Assembly (NCBI RefSeq): GCF_030297135.1
Contig: NZ_AP028065.1
Span: forward strand, 1,736,001-1,800,000
Direction of reading: 5' to 3'
DNA length: 64,000 nucleotides
Origin: Pseudoalteromonas apostichopi
Lineage (GTDB): Bacteria; Pseudomonadota; Gammaproteobacteria; Enterobacterales; Alteromonadaceae
Part shown: positions 26,007 through 35,753 of the stretch, piece after piece
Layout of the letters: each line of letters opens with the position of its first letter
Numbering within the stretch: position 1 is the stretch's first letter
Position numbers and translations under genes: made by a program
The notes under the pieces: model-generated
What the model was told of the DNA's origin: nothing
Seen by the model: the letters and a program-made list of their open reading frames with translations, nothing else
Databases searched by the model: none

Positions 26007-27173
26007 TTACTCTACGCGCTCAAATACAGTTGCAATACCTTGACCTAAACCAATACACATAGTTGCTAGACCGTATTTAGCGTTCTTGTCTTCCATTAGG
26101 TGAACAAGCGTTGTGCTAATACGTGAACCAGAACAACCTAGTGGGTGACCAAGTGCAATTGCACCACCATTTAGGTTAACTTTTTCATCTACCACATCCA
26201 TCAGACCTAGGTCTTTTAATACTGGTAGAGATTGTGCTGCGAATGCTTCGTTCAGCTCTGCAACATCGATATCGTCAATTGTGATACCTGCTTGTTGAAG
26301 TGCTTTTTGCGATGCCGGAACAGGACCATAACCCATAATTGATGGATCGCAACCTGCAACAGCCATTGATTTAATACGCGCACGAATTGGTAAACCAAGT
26401 TCTTTTGCTTTCTCTTCGCTCATTACAAGCATTGCTGACGCGCCGTCAGAAAGTGCAGATGAAGTACCTGCAGTTACGCTACCTGATGCTGGATTGAATA
26501 CAGGGCGTAGTTGCGATAAGCCTTCAACAGTCGTCTCAGGACGAATTACTTCATCGTCTTCAACTAAGATTAAAGAACCATCTGCATCGTGACCTTCCAT
26601 TGCTAGGATTTCACGGCGGAAACGACCTTCAACTGTTGCAGCGTGTGCACGTTGGTGTGAACGGTAAGCAAATTCGTCTTGCTGCTGACGGCTAATGCCG
26701 TGAAGCGTTGCAAGGTATTCAGCAGTTAAACCCATTACGCCAGCAGCTTGTGCTACAGACGTTGATAAACCTGGGTGAAAATCATTACCATGAGTCATAG
26801 GTACGTGACCCATGTGTTCAACACCACCAATGATGTAGGTATCGCCAGCGCCAGTCATAATAGCGCGTGCTGCATCATGTAATGCTTGCATTGATGAACC
26901 ACATAAACGGTTAACCGTTACCGCTGGTACAGAGTGAGGGATACCGGCTAGTAATGCCGCATTTCGGGCAATGTTGAAACCTTGCTCTAACGTTTGTTGA
27001 ACACAGCCCCAGTAAATATCATCAATTGATGCTGGATCAACGGCTGGGTTACGGTCTAACAAACCTTTCATTAAGTGAGCACTTAAATCTTCCGCACGCT
27101 TGTTTTTGAATACGCCGTTCTTTGAACGACCCATTGGTGTGCGGATACAATCTACGATTACTGGATTATTCAT
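26007..27173 (-). CDS. fadA: 3-ketoacyl-CoA thiolase FadA
   Basis: FadA is the thiolase of the fatty-acid oxidation complex, releasing acetyl-CoA in the last step of each beta-oxidation cycle. The 388-residue protein has the nucleophilic cysteine in VNRLCGSSMQALHDAA (about residue 91), the GGVEHMG segment, and the C-terminal NEAFAAQ, GGAIALGHPLGCSG and CIGLGQG motifs. It starts 5 bases after fadB, forming the standard fadBA operon. Confidence 0.98.
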   Translation of the reverse strand: MNNPVIVDCIRTPMGRSKNGVFKNKRAEDLSAHLMKGLLDRNPAVDPASIDDIYWGCVQQTLEQGFNIARNAALLAGIPHSVPAVTVNRLCGSSMQALHDAARAIMTGAGDTYIIGGVEHMGHVPMTHGNDFHPGLSTSVAQAAGVMGLTAEYLATLHGISRQQQDEFAYRSHQRAHAATVEGRFRREILAMEGHDADGSLILVEDDEVIRPETTVEGLSQLRPVFNPASGSVTAGTSSALSDGASAMLVMSEEKAKELGLPIRARIKSMAVAGCDPSIMGYGPVPASQKALQQAGITIDDIDVAELNEAFAAQSLPVLKDLGLMDVVDEKVNLNGGAIALGHPLGCSGSRISTTLVHLMEDKNAKYGLATMCIGLGQGIATVFERVE

Positions 27174-27178
27174 GTTTC

Positions 27179-29338
27179 TTATCCTTCCACCTTATAGAAT
27201 ACACGGCCTTCTTCGGCCCACTTGCGAGTTTCATCTGATACTTGGTAAATCGCACCTAAGTGAGCGTACTTGTCTGCTGTTGCAACAAAGTTCGCTAAAC
27301 CAGTTTGATCTAAGTAACGGAATGCACCGCCTCTAAATGGAGGGAAACCAATGCCGTAAATTAGCGCCATGTCAGCTTCTTGTGGTGACGCTACGATACC
27401 TTCTTGTAAACAAAGTAGTACTTCGTTGATCATAGGAATCATACAACGGTCAATGATTTCTTGTTTGTCGAAATCTTTAGGTGCATCAGTGATAGCACTT
27501 AGTAGCTCAGTTGCTGTTGCATCTTTTGCTTTTTTCAGGCGACCACGACGGTCCGGCGCGTATTGGTAGAAACCAGCACCATTTTTCTGACCAAAGCGTT
27601 TTTCGTTTGCAAATACAGTAACAGGATCTTTATCTTGGCGAGCCATACGCTCAGGGAAGCCGTCAGCCATTACACCAGTACAGTGGTAAGCTGTATCGAT
27701 ACCTACAACATCAAGTAGATATGCAGGACCCATTGGCCAACCAAATACATTTTCCATTACTTTATCAACTTTAGTGAAGTCAGCACCTTCAACAACAAGT
27801 TTGCTGAAACCTGCAAAGTAAGGGAATAGTACGCGGTTAACAAAGAAACCAGGGCAGTCGTTTACAACGATAGGTGATTTACCAAGTTTTAATGCGTAAT
27901 CAACAACTGCATTAATTGTTGCTTCTGAAGTTTTTTCACCACGGATGATTTCTACTAATGGCATTTTCGGCACAGGGTTAAAGAAGTGCATACCACAGAA
28001 GTTTTCTGGTTTTTCAAGTGCAGATGCTAACTCGTCAATACGAATAGTTGACGTATTTGAAGTTAGGATAGTGCCTGCTGGTAAGTCTTTTTCAAGACCC
28101 GCAAGAACAGCTTGCTTCACTTTAGGGTTTTCAACCACGGCTTCAACAACGATATCAGCACTTTGTAGGTCTGCATCATTTAACGTTGGTTTGATCTTGC
28201 CTAAGGTGGCAACCATCTTATCCATCGCCATATGGCCACGTTGTACTTTCTTACCTAGTAGCTTAGATGCTTCGCCCATACCTAAATCAAGTGCATCTTG
28301 GTTGATGTCTTTCATGATAATAGGTGTGCCTTTATAAGCAGACTGGTAAGCAATACCGCCACCCATAATACCTGCACCTAATACAGCTGCTTGTTTGATC
28401 TCAAGCCCACTGTGTTTAGCTTGCTTCTTCGCTTTACCTTTAATGTATTGGTCAGCTAAGAAAATACCGGTTTGCGCGGCAGCTTCGCTTGTTGCTGCAA
28501 GTTTAGCAAAGTTAGCGTTTTCAATAGCCATTGCTTCAGCGCGTTCACAGTTTGCAGCAGCTTTGATTGTTTTTACAGCCATAACAGGTGCTGGGTAATG
28601 ACCTTTTGTCTGACCCATTACCATACCTTCTGCCATAGCAAAGCTCATACCTTGCTCAACACGGTTCATTTTCAGTGGCTGTAATTTTACTTGTCGTTTT
28701 GCTTGCCAATCTAGCTTGCCAGCAATTGCTTGCTCAAGTGTTGCAATACTTGACTCTAAAAGTTTGTCAGCACTAACTACCGCGTCAAACGCACCTACTT
28801 TTAGGGCATCCGCAGCACGGTTTTCTTTACCTGTAGTGATCCATGTCATCGCATTATCAGCGCCAATAAGGCGTGGCAGGCGAACTGTGCCACCAAAACC
28901 AGGCATAATGCCTAATTTAACTTCTGGTAGGCCAATTTTAGCGTTAGAGCTAGCAACGCGATAATCGGTAGCAAGTGCCCACTCACATCCACCACCTAGC
29001 GCCATGCCGTTTACCGCACTTAGGGTTGGGAAAGGTAAATCTTCAATTGCGTCAAAAACATCAGTTGCATTTTTGATCCATGCAACTAGTTCTTCTTGAG
29101 GTTTAGTGAAAGTAGGTAAAAATTCGAAAATATCGGCACCGATAATGAAATGATCTTTATCGCTGGTGAACACCATGCCTTTGATATCTGAGTTTGTTGC
29201 CAATTCTTTTAATGCTAAAGCGCAATCTTGCAAGGTTTGCTGCGAAAGTTTATTTACTGAGCCGTCTGCACAGAACTTAAACTCGGCGATGTTGTCCTTG
29301 ATGAAAGCAACTTCAAATGAATCGCTTTTATATAACAT
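27179..29338 (-). CDS. fadB: fatty oxidation complex alpha subunit FadB
   Basis: FadB is multifunctional: enoyl-CoA hydratase/isomerase plus 3-hydroxyacyl-CoA dehydrogenase. The 719-residue protein has an N-terminal crotonase domain (GMALGGGCEWALATDYR, oxyanion-hole segment DHFIIGADIFEF), then the NAD-binding domain with AVLGAGIMGGGIAYQSA near 320 and the HAD signature NPVPKMPLVEIIRG. I chose ATG 29338, which gives the family N-terminus MLYKSDSF and follows GGGAG at a good distance. An 18-codon extension to 29392 would run over the likely operator. Confidence 0.97.
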   Translation of the reverse strand: MLYKSDSFEVAFIKDNIAEFKFCADGSVNKLSQQTLQDCALALKELATNSDIKGMVFTSDKDHFIIGADIFEFLPTFTKPQEELVAWIKNATDVFDAIEDLPFPTLSAVNGMALGGGCEWALATDYRVASSNAKIGLPEVKLGIMPGFGGTVRLPRLIGADNAMTWITTGKENRAADALKVGAFDAVVSADKLLESSIATLEQAIAGKLDWQAKRQVKLQPLKMNRVEQGMSFAMAEGMVMGQTKGHYPAPVMAVKTIKAAANCERAEAMAIENANFAKLAATSEAAAQTGIFLADQYIKGKAKKQAKHSGLEIKQAAVLGAGIMGGGIAYQSAYKGTPIIMKDINQDALDLGMGEASKLLGKKVQRGHMAMDKMVATLGKIKPTLNDADLQSADIVVEAVVENPKVKQAVLAGLEKDLPAGTILTSNTSTIRIDELASALEKPENFCGMHFFNPVPKMPLVEIIRGEKTSEATINAVVDYALKLGKSPIVVNDCPGFFVNRVLFPYFAGFSKLVVEGADFTKVDKVMENVFGWPMGPAYLLDVVGIDTAYHCTGVMADGFPERMARQDKDPVTVFANEKRFGQKNGAGFYQYAPDRRGRLKKAKDATATELLSAITDAPKDFDKQEIIDRCMIPMINEVLLCLQEGIVASPQEADMALIYGIGFPPFRGGAFRYLDQTGLANFVATADKYAHLGAIYQVSDETRKWAEEGRVFYKVEG

Positions 29339-29366
29339 TATTATTCTCCCTAGTTTATTAACTAAG

Positions 29367-29382
29367 ACTGGTACGATGAGTT
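29367..29382. promoter_or_regulatory. candidate FadR-type operator upstream of fadB
   Basis: ACTGGTACGATGAGTT matches 13 of 16 positions of the FadR palindrome ACTGGTCCGACCAGTT and sits 29 bases upstream of the fadB start. Long-chain acyl-CoA would relieve repression. Some gammaproteobacteria use PsrA instead, so the regulator is inferred. Confidence 0.55.
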
Positions 29383-29533
29383 TGCATTTCAATCAGTGTG
29401 CTTGCTTTAAAATGAAAATGCAACGAAAAATTTACTGCGCTTTATCGCGATTGGTTAAAATATAGCTGGTTTGGTGCTAAGGTGTAGCAGAAGTTTTTTG
29501 TTATTAATTCTTTAATTTTTGTTAAAGGTCATC

Positions 29534-31420
29534 ATGAAAAAACAACTCCTTGGTTGGACAGCTGCCGCATTACTTTTTCCTTTTTTTGCAGCTGAAGCCA
29601 ACGATAAACATGACGCTTTTTTAAAAGCAGAAAAAAAGGCGCGTTACGGTGATTATCAAGACATGAAAGAGGCAGCAAATGGACTTGATCATCCGTTGAA
29701 ACCTTATGTCGAAAAGGCATATTGGCAACGCAACCCAAGCCTTAAACACCAAACGGAAATAGAGAACTATCTTAATATTTATCAAAACACGCCACTAGAG
29801 TGGCCTGTACGAAAGGCATGGCTTAATTACTTAAAAAAGTACAACAAGAAAGCTGCATATATTCGAAATTATCGCGAAACGAGCAATAACGAATTAACGT
29901 GCCCTTACTTAAGCTTTCAATTGGACTTGGGGGCACCTGAAAAAGCCATAATGAACCAAGTTACTGATTTATGGGTTGTTGGGGAGTCACAGCCAAAAGA
30001 GTGTGATGGATTATTCTCGCTGTGGAAGAAAAAGGGTTACCAAACCCAAGAGCGAGTTTGGCAGCGTATTAGTCTGGCCGCTGAAGGGGGCTCATCAAGC
30101 TTAATTCCTTACTTAAAAACATTATTGCCTCGGGCTGATCAATATTTAGCTGATTTATATTTAAAGGTACGAAGAGACCCAAGTGCTGCTGCGGGTCTTT
30201 ATCGCTACAAGAAAAAGTCGACTAAAGAAGGACAAATTGCACTCTATGGGGTTAAGCGCTTAGTATGGCGAGATAAAGATTTGGCATTACGAGCTTGGGA
30301 AAAGCTCGAAGCTATGTTCGATTACACCGACGAGCAAAAAGCCGATGTTTACTACAGCTTTGCGCTTTCGCTTGCCTCGAGCGGTCATCAACAAGCACGC
30401 TTTTGGTTAAACAAAGTACCTAAAGAGCGCCAAACTCGTAAACTAATGCAATGGCAGCTAGGGAACATGCTAGAGAGACAAGATTGGTCTGGCATTGTGG
30501 CGTTTTTCACGGGTAAAGAAAACCTGAGTTTGGGTCAACAATATTGGTTGGCATATAGCTTAAATCAACGTGGTGACGTCGAGCGAGCTCGTGAAATTTG
30601 GCAAACGGTGGCTAAAGAGCGTGATTATTACGGCTTTTTAGCATCTGCACGCTTGGGTATTCCGGTTAGTTTAAATAACAAAGATATCAATATTAGTAAT
30701 AAGCTTAAGCTTGAAGTGGCAAATGCCCCTGGTTTTAAGCGAGCTCGCGCCTTGTATGAGCTTGAGCGTTATACATCTGCGCGTCGTGAATGGAATTATT
30801 TAACGGATACATCTACTAAAGAAGAAAAGCTTGCTGCGTCTTTACTTGCTGCTGAGCTAGATTGGTACGACAGCACTATTTATACCTTGGCGCAAATAAA
30901 AGAGTGGGATTATGTCGATTTACGTTTCCCATTTGCGTTTAAAGATGTGTTTGCCACTTATAGCAACCGCAGCCATATCGATGTTGCTTGGAGTATTGCT
31001 ATCTCGCGTCGAGAAAGCTCTTTTGCGCCAGATGCACGCTCTCATGCCAATGCTCATGGTTTGATGCAGTTGTTACCAAGTACTGCTAAGTATATGAATA
31101 AGAGTACAGTGTCACGCAGGCAGTTATATCAGCCTCGTACTAATATACGTCTAGGTAGTGAATATTTGCAGTATTTGAAAAAGAAAAATCATGGCAATGA
31201 AATCCTTGCTACGGCTTCTTACAATGCAGGTTATCATCGCATTAAACGCTGGATCCCAGAGCAAGCAATGCCAGCTGAACTGTGGATAGAGTTAATTCCT
31301 TATACCGAAACACGAAACTACGTTAAGAATGTGTTTGCCTACAGACAGGTTTATCACACTCGATTAGGTCGTGACGGCAATGTATTGGCACCGATCCTAG
31401 ATATGTCGATGGGTGGTTAA
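29534..31420 (+). CDS. slt: soluble lytic murein transglycosylase
   Basis: Slt cleaves peptidoglycan between MurNAc and GlcNAc, giving 1,6-anhydro products in the periplasm. The protein (628 residues) has a signal peptide ending near FFAAEAN, a long superhelical alpha-domain (about 25-440), the linker L-domain and a C-terminal SLT domain with the catalytic glutamate in ISRRESSFAPDARS, followed by HGLMQLLPSTAKYM and ATASYNAGYHRIKRW. I chose ATG 29534, preceded by AAAGG. An in-frame start lies five codons upstream. Confidence 0.95.
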   Translation: MKKQLLGWTAAALLFPFFAAEANDKHDAFLKAEKKARYGDYQDMKEAANGLDHPLKPYVEKAYWQRNPSLKHQTEIENYLNIYQNTPLEWPVRKAWLNYLKKYNKKAAYIRNYRETSNNELTCPYLSFQLDLGAPEKAIMNQVTDLWVVGESQPKECDGLFSLWKKKGYQTQERVWQRISLAAEGGSSSLIPYLKTLLPRADQYLADLYLKVRRDPSAAAGLYRYKKKSTKEGQIALYGVKRLVWRDKDLALRAWEKLEAMFDYTDEQKADVYYSFALSLASSGHQQARFWLNKVPKERQTRKLMQWQLGNMLERQDWSGIVAFFTGKENLSLGQQYWLAYSLNQRGDVERAREIWQTVAKERDYYGFLASARLGIPVSLNNKDINISNKLKLEVANAPGFKRARALYELERYTSARREWNYLTDTSTKEEKLAASLLAAELDWYDSTIYTLAQIKEWDYVDLRFPFAFKDVFATYSNRSHIDVAWSIAISRRESSFAPDARSHANAHGLMQLLPSTAKYMNKSTVSRRQLYQPRTNIRLGSEYLQYLKKKNHGNEILATASYNAGYHRIKRWIPEQAMPAELWIELIPYTETRNYVKNVFAYRQVYHTRLGRDGNVLAPILDMSMGG

Positions 31421-31431
31421 ACAAGATGTGT

Positions 31432-31463
31432 CACACTATCCTCCCTCAGTTGGGGGATAGTGC
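31432..31463 (+). terminator. hairpin between slt and pepQ (no T-run)
   Basis: CACTATCCTCCC and GGGGGATAGTG form a strong stem around a short loop, 12 bases after the slt stop. There is no T-run after it, so it may be a transcript-stabilising or attenuating structure rather than a true intrinsic terminator. Confidence 0.5.
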
Positions 31464-31513
31464 TGGCTATGTTAGACTGCTAACAAGTTAAATTTACTAA
31501 AGATGGGTTTACT

Positions 31514-32836
31514 ATGGATAAATTAGCGGTGTTATACGCCGAACATATTGCAACCTTGCAACAACGCACTCGTACAATCACAGAGCGTGAAGGTTTAGAA
31601 GGGTTAGTAATTCACTCAGGTCAGGCTAAACGTCAGTTTTTAGATGACATGTATTATCCGTTTAAGGTGAATCCGCAATTTAAAGCTTGGTTACCAGTAA
31701 TCGACAACCCACATTGCTGGATTGTGGTTGATGGTGCATCTAAGCCAAAACTGATTTTTTATCGTCCTGTGGACTTTTGGCATAAAGTGCCTGACGAACC
31801 GCGTGATTTTTGGGCTGAGTATTTTGATATTGAATTATTAGTACAGCCAGATCAGGTCGAAAAGCTGCTTCCTTATGATAAAGAAAAATTTGCCTATATC
31901 GGTGAATACCTAGAAGTAGCACAAGCGCTGGGCTTTAGCATTATGAACCCAGAGCCAGTAATGAATTACCTACACTTTCATCGCGCTTATAAAACCCAGT
32001 ACGAGCTTGAGTGTTTACGTCAAGCTAACCGAATCGCGGTAGATGGCCACAAAGCTGCACGTGATACTTTTTTTGCTGGTGGTTCAGAGTTTGATATTCA
32101 GCAAGCTTACCTCATGGCAACGCGTCAGAGTGAAAACGAAATGCCTTACGGTAATATCGTTGCGCTAAATGAAAACTGTGCAATTTTACACTACACGCAT
32201 TTTGAGCCTAAAGCGCCGCATTCACATCATTCTTTTCTTATTGATGCTGGTGCGAACTTTAATGGCTATGCGGCTGATATCACGCGTACTTATGACTTTA
32301 AAAAGTCGGGTGAATTTAGCGATTTAATTAAAGTAATGACAGAGCATCAAATCGCTTTAGGTAAAGCATTAAAGCCTGGCTTGTTATATGGTGAATTGCA
32401 TTTAGATTGCCACCAGCGTGTAGCGCAAGTGCTTAGCGACTTTAATATTGTGAAATTACCAGCAGCTGAAATTGTTGAACGCGGTATTACTTCTACTTTC
32501 TTCCCGCATGGTCTTGGTCATCACCTTGGCTTACAAGTACACGATATGGGTGGCTTTATGGCTGATGATACTGGTGCACACCAAGCTCCGCCAGAAGGTC
32601 ATCCATTCCTTCGTTGTACTCGATTAATTGAAAAGAACCAAGTATTTACTATTGAACCTGGTTTATACTTTATCGACTCATTATTAGGTGACCTTGCGCA
32701 AACAGACAACAAGCAGTTCATAAACTGGGAAAAAGTTGAAGCGCTTAAGCCATTCGGCGGTATCCGTATTGAAGATAACATCATCGTTCATGAAGATAGC
32801 CTAGAAAACATGACCCGTGATCTACACTTAGATTAA
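31514..32836 (+). CDS. pepQ: Xaa-Pro dipeptidase PepQ
   Basis: PepQ hydrolyses dipeptides with a C-terminal proline. The 440-residue protein has the creatinase-like N-terminal domain and the pita-bread metallopeptidase domain. The dinuclear metal ligands are visible in LIDAGANFNGYAADITRTY (two Asp), HGLGHHLGLQVHDMG (His), FTIEPGLYF (Glu) and GIRIEDNI (Glu). The same fold in marine relatives (OPAA, organophosphorus acid anhydrolase, studied in Alteromonas) also hydrolyses organophosphates as a side activity. Confidence 0.95.
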   Translation: MDKLAVLYAEHIATLQQRTRTITEREGLEGLVIHSGQAKRQFLDDMYYPFKVNPQFKAWLPVIDNPHCWIVVDGASKPKLIFYRPVDFWHKVPDEPRDFWAEYFDIELLVQPDQVEKLLPYDKEKFAYIGEYLEVAQALGFSIMNPEPVMNYLHFHRAYKTQYELECLRQANRIAVDGHKAARDTFFAGGSEFDIQQAYLMATRQSENEMPYGNIVALNENCAILHYTHFEPKAPHSHHSFLIDAGANFNGYAADITRTYDFKKSGEFSDLIKVMTEHQIALGKALKPGLLYGELHLDCHQRVAQVLSDFNIVKLPAAEIVERGITSTFFPHGLGHHLGLQVHDMGGFMADDTGAHQAPPEGHPFLRCTRLIEKNQVFTIEPGLYFIDSLLGDLAQTDNKQFINWEKVEALKPFGGIRIEDNIIVHEDSLENMTRDLHLD

Positions 32837-32857
32837 CGATTTAGGTTAGTGAATATC

Positions 32858-32881
32858 GGGGCCATTAGGCCCCATTTTTTT
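32858..32881 (+). terminator. terminator of pepQ
   Basis: GGGGCC / GGCCCC with a 4-base loop, followed by seven T residues. It ends only 12 bases before the start of yigZ. Confidence 0.85.
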
Positions 32882-32893
32882 AGATAAGCAATT

Positions 32894-33511
32894 ATGTCTG
32901 AATACCAATATCCGGCTGAGCCGGTTTTTTACCAAGAAGAAATCAAAAAAAGCACCTTTATTGTGCATATTGCCCACACCCCAGATCTTGCGGCAGCAAA
33001 AGCCTTTATCAAAGAGATTCAAGATAAATACAGCGATGCTCGTCATAATTGCTGGGCGCATGTTGCAGGTAATCCCGGTGGTAGCCATGTATATGGCTTT
33101 TCGGATGATGGGGAGCCTAATGGCACTGCCGGCAAGCCAATGCTAAATGTACTAACTGGATCTGGTATTGGTGAAATTACAGCGGTTGTAACCCGTTATT
33201 TCGGTGGCATTAAGCTCGGTACTGGTGGGCTTGTGCGCGCCTACGGTGGTAGTTTAAATAATGCGATGCGTGAGCTTAAAACTATTACCAAAGTACCTAG
33301 TGTTGAGCTGATAGGCCAAAGTGATTACAGCGTACAAGGGGCTATAGAGCAGCTATTAAAAAATCAGTACCAGGTGCTTCATATCGAAAAACAGTTTGCA
33401 GAAAACATCACTTGGCAAATCGAAATCGATAGTCGTCAGGCGGAGCAAGCGGTTGATGATATTCATGAACTGACTCACGGTGCAGTTAGCCTAAAAGTCA
33501 GAAAAGTTTGA
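32894..33511 (+). CDS. yigZ: IMPACT family protein YigZ
   Basis: The 205-residue protein belongs to the YigZ/IMPACT (UPF0029) family, with an N-terminal domain (DARHNCWAH, SDDGEPNGTAGKPML, VVTRYFGGIKLGTGGLVRAY) and a smaller ferredoxin-like C-terminal domain. The biochemical role in bacteria is unclear; a link to translation is suggested from the eukaryotic homologue. In E. coli yigZ lies between pepQ and trkH, as here. Confidence 0.93.
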   Translation: MSEYQYPAEPVFYQEEIKKSTFIVHIAHTPDLAAAKAFIKEIQDKYSDARHNCWAHVAGNPGGSHVYGFSDDGEPNGTAGKPMLNVLTGSGIGEITAVVTRYFGGIKLGTGGLVRAYGGSLNNAMRELKTITKVPSVELIGQSDYSVQGAIEQLLKNQYQVLHIEKQFAENITWQIEIDSRQAEQAVDDIHELTHGAVSLKVRKV

Positions 33512-33606
33512 AATCTAAAAATAATACATTGCGTTTACTTACAATTAAGGCTGTAAGACAATAAACTGTATTAGCTAAACAATTAATAAGAAAGCGATAC
33601 GCCTAG

Positions 33607-35058
33607 ATGCAATTTCGTACCATAATAAAAATTCTCGGCCAGCTGGTGGCGTTATTTAGTATCACTATGGTGCCACCGGCACTCGTGTCTTTGATCTACA
33701 AAGACGGTGGTGGTGTGCCATTTGTTCTCGCTTTCATTTTTAGTGTAGTGATTGGTTTAGCGGCTTATTATCCAAACCGCCATGAGCATGGTGATTTAAA
33801 AGCTCGTGAAGGCTTCCTGATTGTCGTATTGTTCTGGTTGGTACTAGGCACCTTCGCAGCGGTACCTTTAGTGTTCTTACAAGAACCTAATCTTTCGCTA
33901 GCGGACTCTGTATTTGAAGCTTTCTCAGGGCTAACAACCACAGGGGCCACCGTACTTACAGGCATTGAATACCTACCTAAATCAGTCCTATTTTACCGCC
34001 AACAATTACAATGGTTAGGTGGTATGGGGATCATCGTACTCGCGGTGGCGGTCCTGCCTATGCTAGGCGTCGGTGGCATGCAGCTATACCGTGCAGAAAC
34101 ACCGGGTCCGGTTAAAGACTCGAAAATGACGCCGCGTATTGCTGATACCGCAAAGCATCTTTGGTATATCTATGTGTCGCTTACCATTGCTTGTACGCTG
34201 GCATATTGGGCTGCAGGAATGGATTGGTTTGATGCAATTTGTCATGCCTTCTCTACTATCGCGATTGGTGGATTTTCTACTTATGACGCATCAATGGGGC
34301 AGTTCGATAGCCCTGTAATTAATTTTATTTGTGTGGTGTTTTTGCTTATTGCGGCAATTAACTTCTCGCTTCACTATGCGGCGGTATCGTCACGCAGCAT
34401 TCGGGCCTATTTACGAGACCCGGAATTTAAAGTGTTTTTATTGATTCAATTAGCATTGGTAATTGTCTGCTTTACAGTGTTGTCATCAAATAATATTTAT
34501 GCGGATGGTGATGAGACTCTTGATCAAGCCATGTTTCAAGCTGTGTCAATGAGTACAACAGCAGGCTTTGCGACCGATAACTTTTCGGCATGGCCACTGT
34601 TCTTACCAATTTTACTTATCTTTTCAAGCTTTATTGGCGGCTGTGCAGGTTCTACCGGTGGCGGTATGAAAGTAGTTCGCGTGTTCTTGTTATACTTGCA
34701 AGGCATTCGAGAGCTTAACCGCCTTGTGCATCCTCGTGCTATCTACTCAATTAAATTAGGCCGAAAGGCACTGCCAGATAAAGTTGTCGAAGCGGTTTGG
34801 GGGTTCTTCTCTGCGTATGCTTTGGTGTTTGTCATTATCATGTTGGCGCTGATGGGCACTGGTATGGATAACATCAGTGCATTCTCTGCTACAGCTGCTT
34901 GCTTAAATAACTTAGGCCCAGGTTTAGGTGAAGTCGCTGCTCATTACGGGGCGATTTCAGATACGGCAAAATGGCTACTTACTATTGCAATGGTATTTGG
35001 TCGTTTAGAAATATTCACCCTACTAGTACTGTTTACGCCTACCTTCTGGCGAGGCTAA
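33607..35058 (+). CDS. trkH: potassium uptake protein TrkH
   Basis: TrkH is the ion-conducting subunit of the Trk potassium channel-transporter. The 483-residue protein equals E. coli TrkH in length and has about ten transmembrane helices with pore-loop motifs: FEAFSGLTTTGATVL, HAFSTIAIGGFSTYD, STTAGFATDN and AACLNNLGPGLGEV. The gating segment has GGCAGSTGGGMKVVR. The regulatory partner TrkA is encoded nearby on the opposite strand (37465-38841). Confidence 0.97.
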   Translation: MQFRTIIKILGQLVALFSITMVPPALVSLIYKDGGGVPFVLAFIFSVVIGLAAYYPNRHEHGDLKAREGFLIVVLFWLVLGTFAAVPLVFLQEPNLSLADSVFEAFSGLTTTGATVLTGIEYLPKSVLFYRQQLQWLGGMGIIVLAVAVLPMLGVGGMQLYRAETPGPVKDSKMTPRIADTAKHLWYIYVSLTIACTLAYWAAGMDWFDAICHAFSTIAIGGFSTYDASMGQFDSPVINFICVVFLLIAAINFSLHYAAVSSRSIRAYLRDPEFKVFLLIQLALVIVCFTVLSSNNIYADGDETLDQAMFQAVSMSTTAGFATDNFSAWPLFLPILLIFSSFIGGCAGSTGGGMKVVRVFLLYLQGIRELNRLVHPRAIYSIKLGRKALPDKVVEAVWGFFSAYALVFVIIMLALMGTGMDNISAFSATAACLNNLGPGLGEVAAHYGAISDTAKWLLTIAMVFGRLEIFTLLVLFTPTFWRG

Positions 35059-35096
35059 CCAAAGCAAGGTGATTATCAAGAAGTGGAGGCATTACT

Positions 35097-35753
35097 GTGC
35101 CAAAAACTCAAAAACAACGCAATCTTGAGAAACTAACCTGTATCCCTGCAGGTAGCTTGGTGGATGTTGAAATTACCACACCAACCGACAGTAAACGGGT
35201 AAAAACAGAATTTATTGGTTTGATGAATGATCAGTACATCATTCTTAACTATCCATCAGCAAAGCGTTTAGCGAATAGTAGTGATGTCATTAAAGACGGT
35301 GTAATGGTCGTTATACGCGCCGTACTTGAAGCGGGAGGTGGGCAAGTGATTGCTTTTCGTCAGCAAATAAACGCCTTGGCATCGCATCCACATCGCTTAA
35401 TTTTTCTCGACTTTCCTCAGCAAGTACAGCTTTATAGCTTGCGTAGTGAAGCGCGTATTCCTACGTTATTCCCTGCAAACTTAGTGATTGCAGAGCAAAC
35501 ACTGGCGGGACTTATTAAAGATATTTCACTTACGGGCGTGCAGTTTGATATTAATAGCAGTAACGACTTAACCGCTTTTAAAGGACAAAGCTGTCAAATC
35601 ACACTCAGTAAACGAGAGTTTAGTGGCACAGTATGTAGCGTTCGCAAAAGAGCGGGTGGTTTTATGCTGGGTGTGCAGCTTGATACAAGTGAAGATGAGA
35701 TGAAAGCGTTTATGAAAGAGCACTTAATTGACCTTTCTGTATTAGACAGCTAA
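35097..35753 (+). CDS. PilZ-domain (c-di-GMP-binding) YcgR-like protein
   Basis: The 218-residue protein has an N-terminal YcgR-type beta-barrel (about 10-105) and a C-terminal PilZ domain. The c-di-GMP motifs are visible: RSEAR (RxxxR, about residue 121) and DISLTGVQF (D/NxSxxG, about 142). Such proteins slow flagella or control surface behaviour when c-di-GMP is high. The start is GTG with GTGGAGG upstream. It lacks any fused output domain. Whether it acts on flagella or elsewhere cannot be told from this region. Confidence 0.88.
   Translation: MPKTQKQRNLEKLTCIPAGSLVDVEITTPTDSKRVKTEFIGLMNDQYIILNYPSAKRLANSSDVIKDGVMVVIRAVLEAGGGQVIAFRQQINALASHPHRLIFLDFPQQVQLYSLRSEARIPTLFPANLVIAEQTLAGLIKDISLTGVQFDINSSNDLTAFKGQSCQITLSKREFSGTVCSVRKRAGGFMLGVQLDTSEDEMKAFMKEHLIDLSVLDS

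Noticed and set aside
27945..28964. Plus-strand frames opposite fadB (up to 130 residues)
   Set aside because: They are antisense to a well-conserved gene and have no recognisable content.
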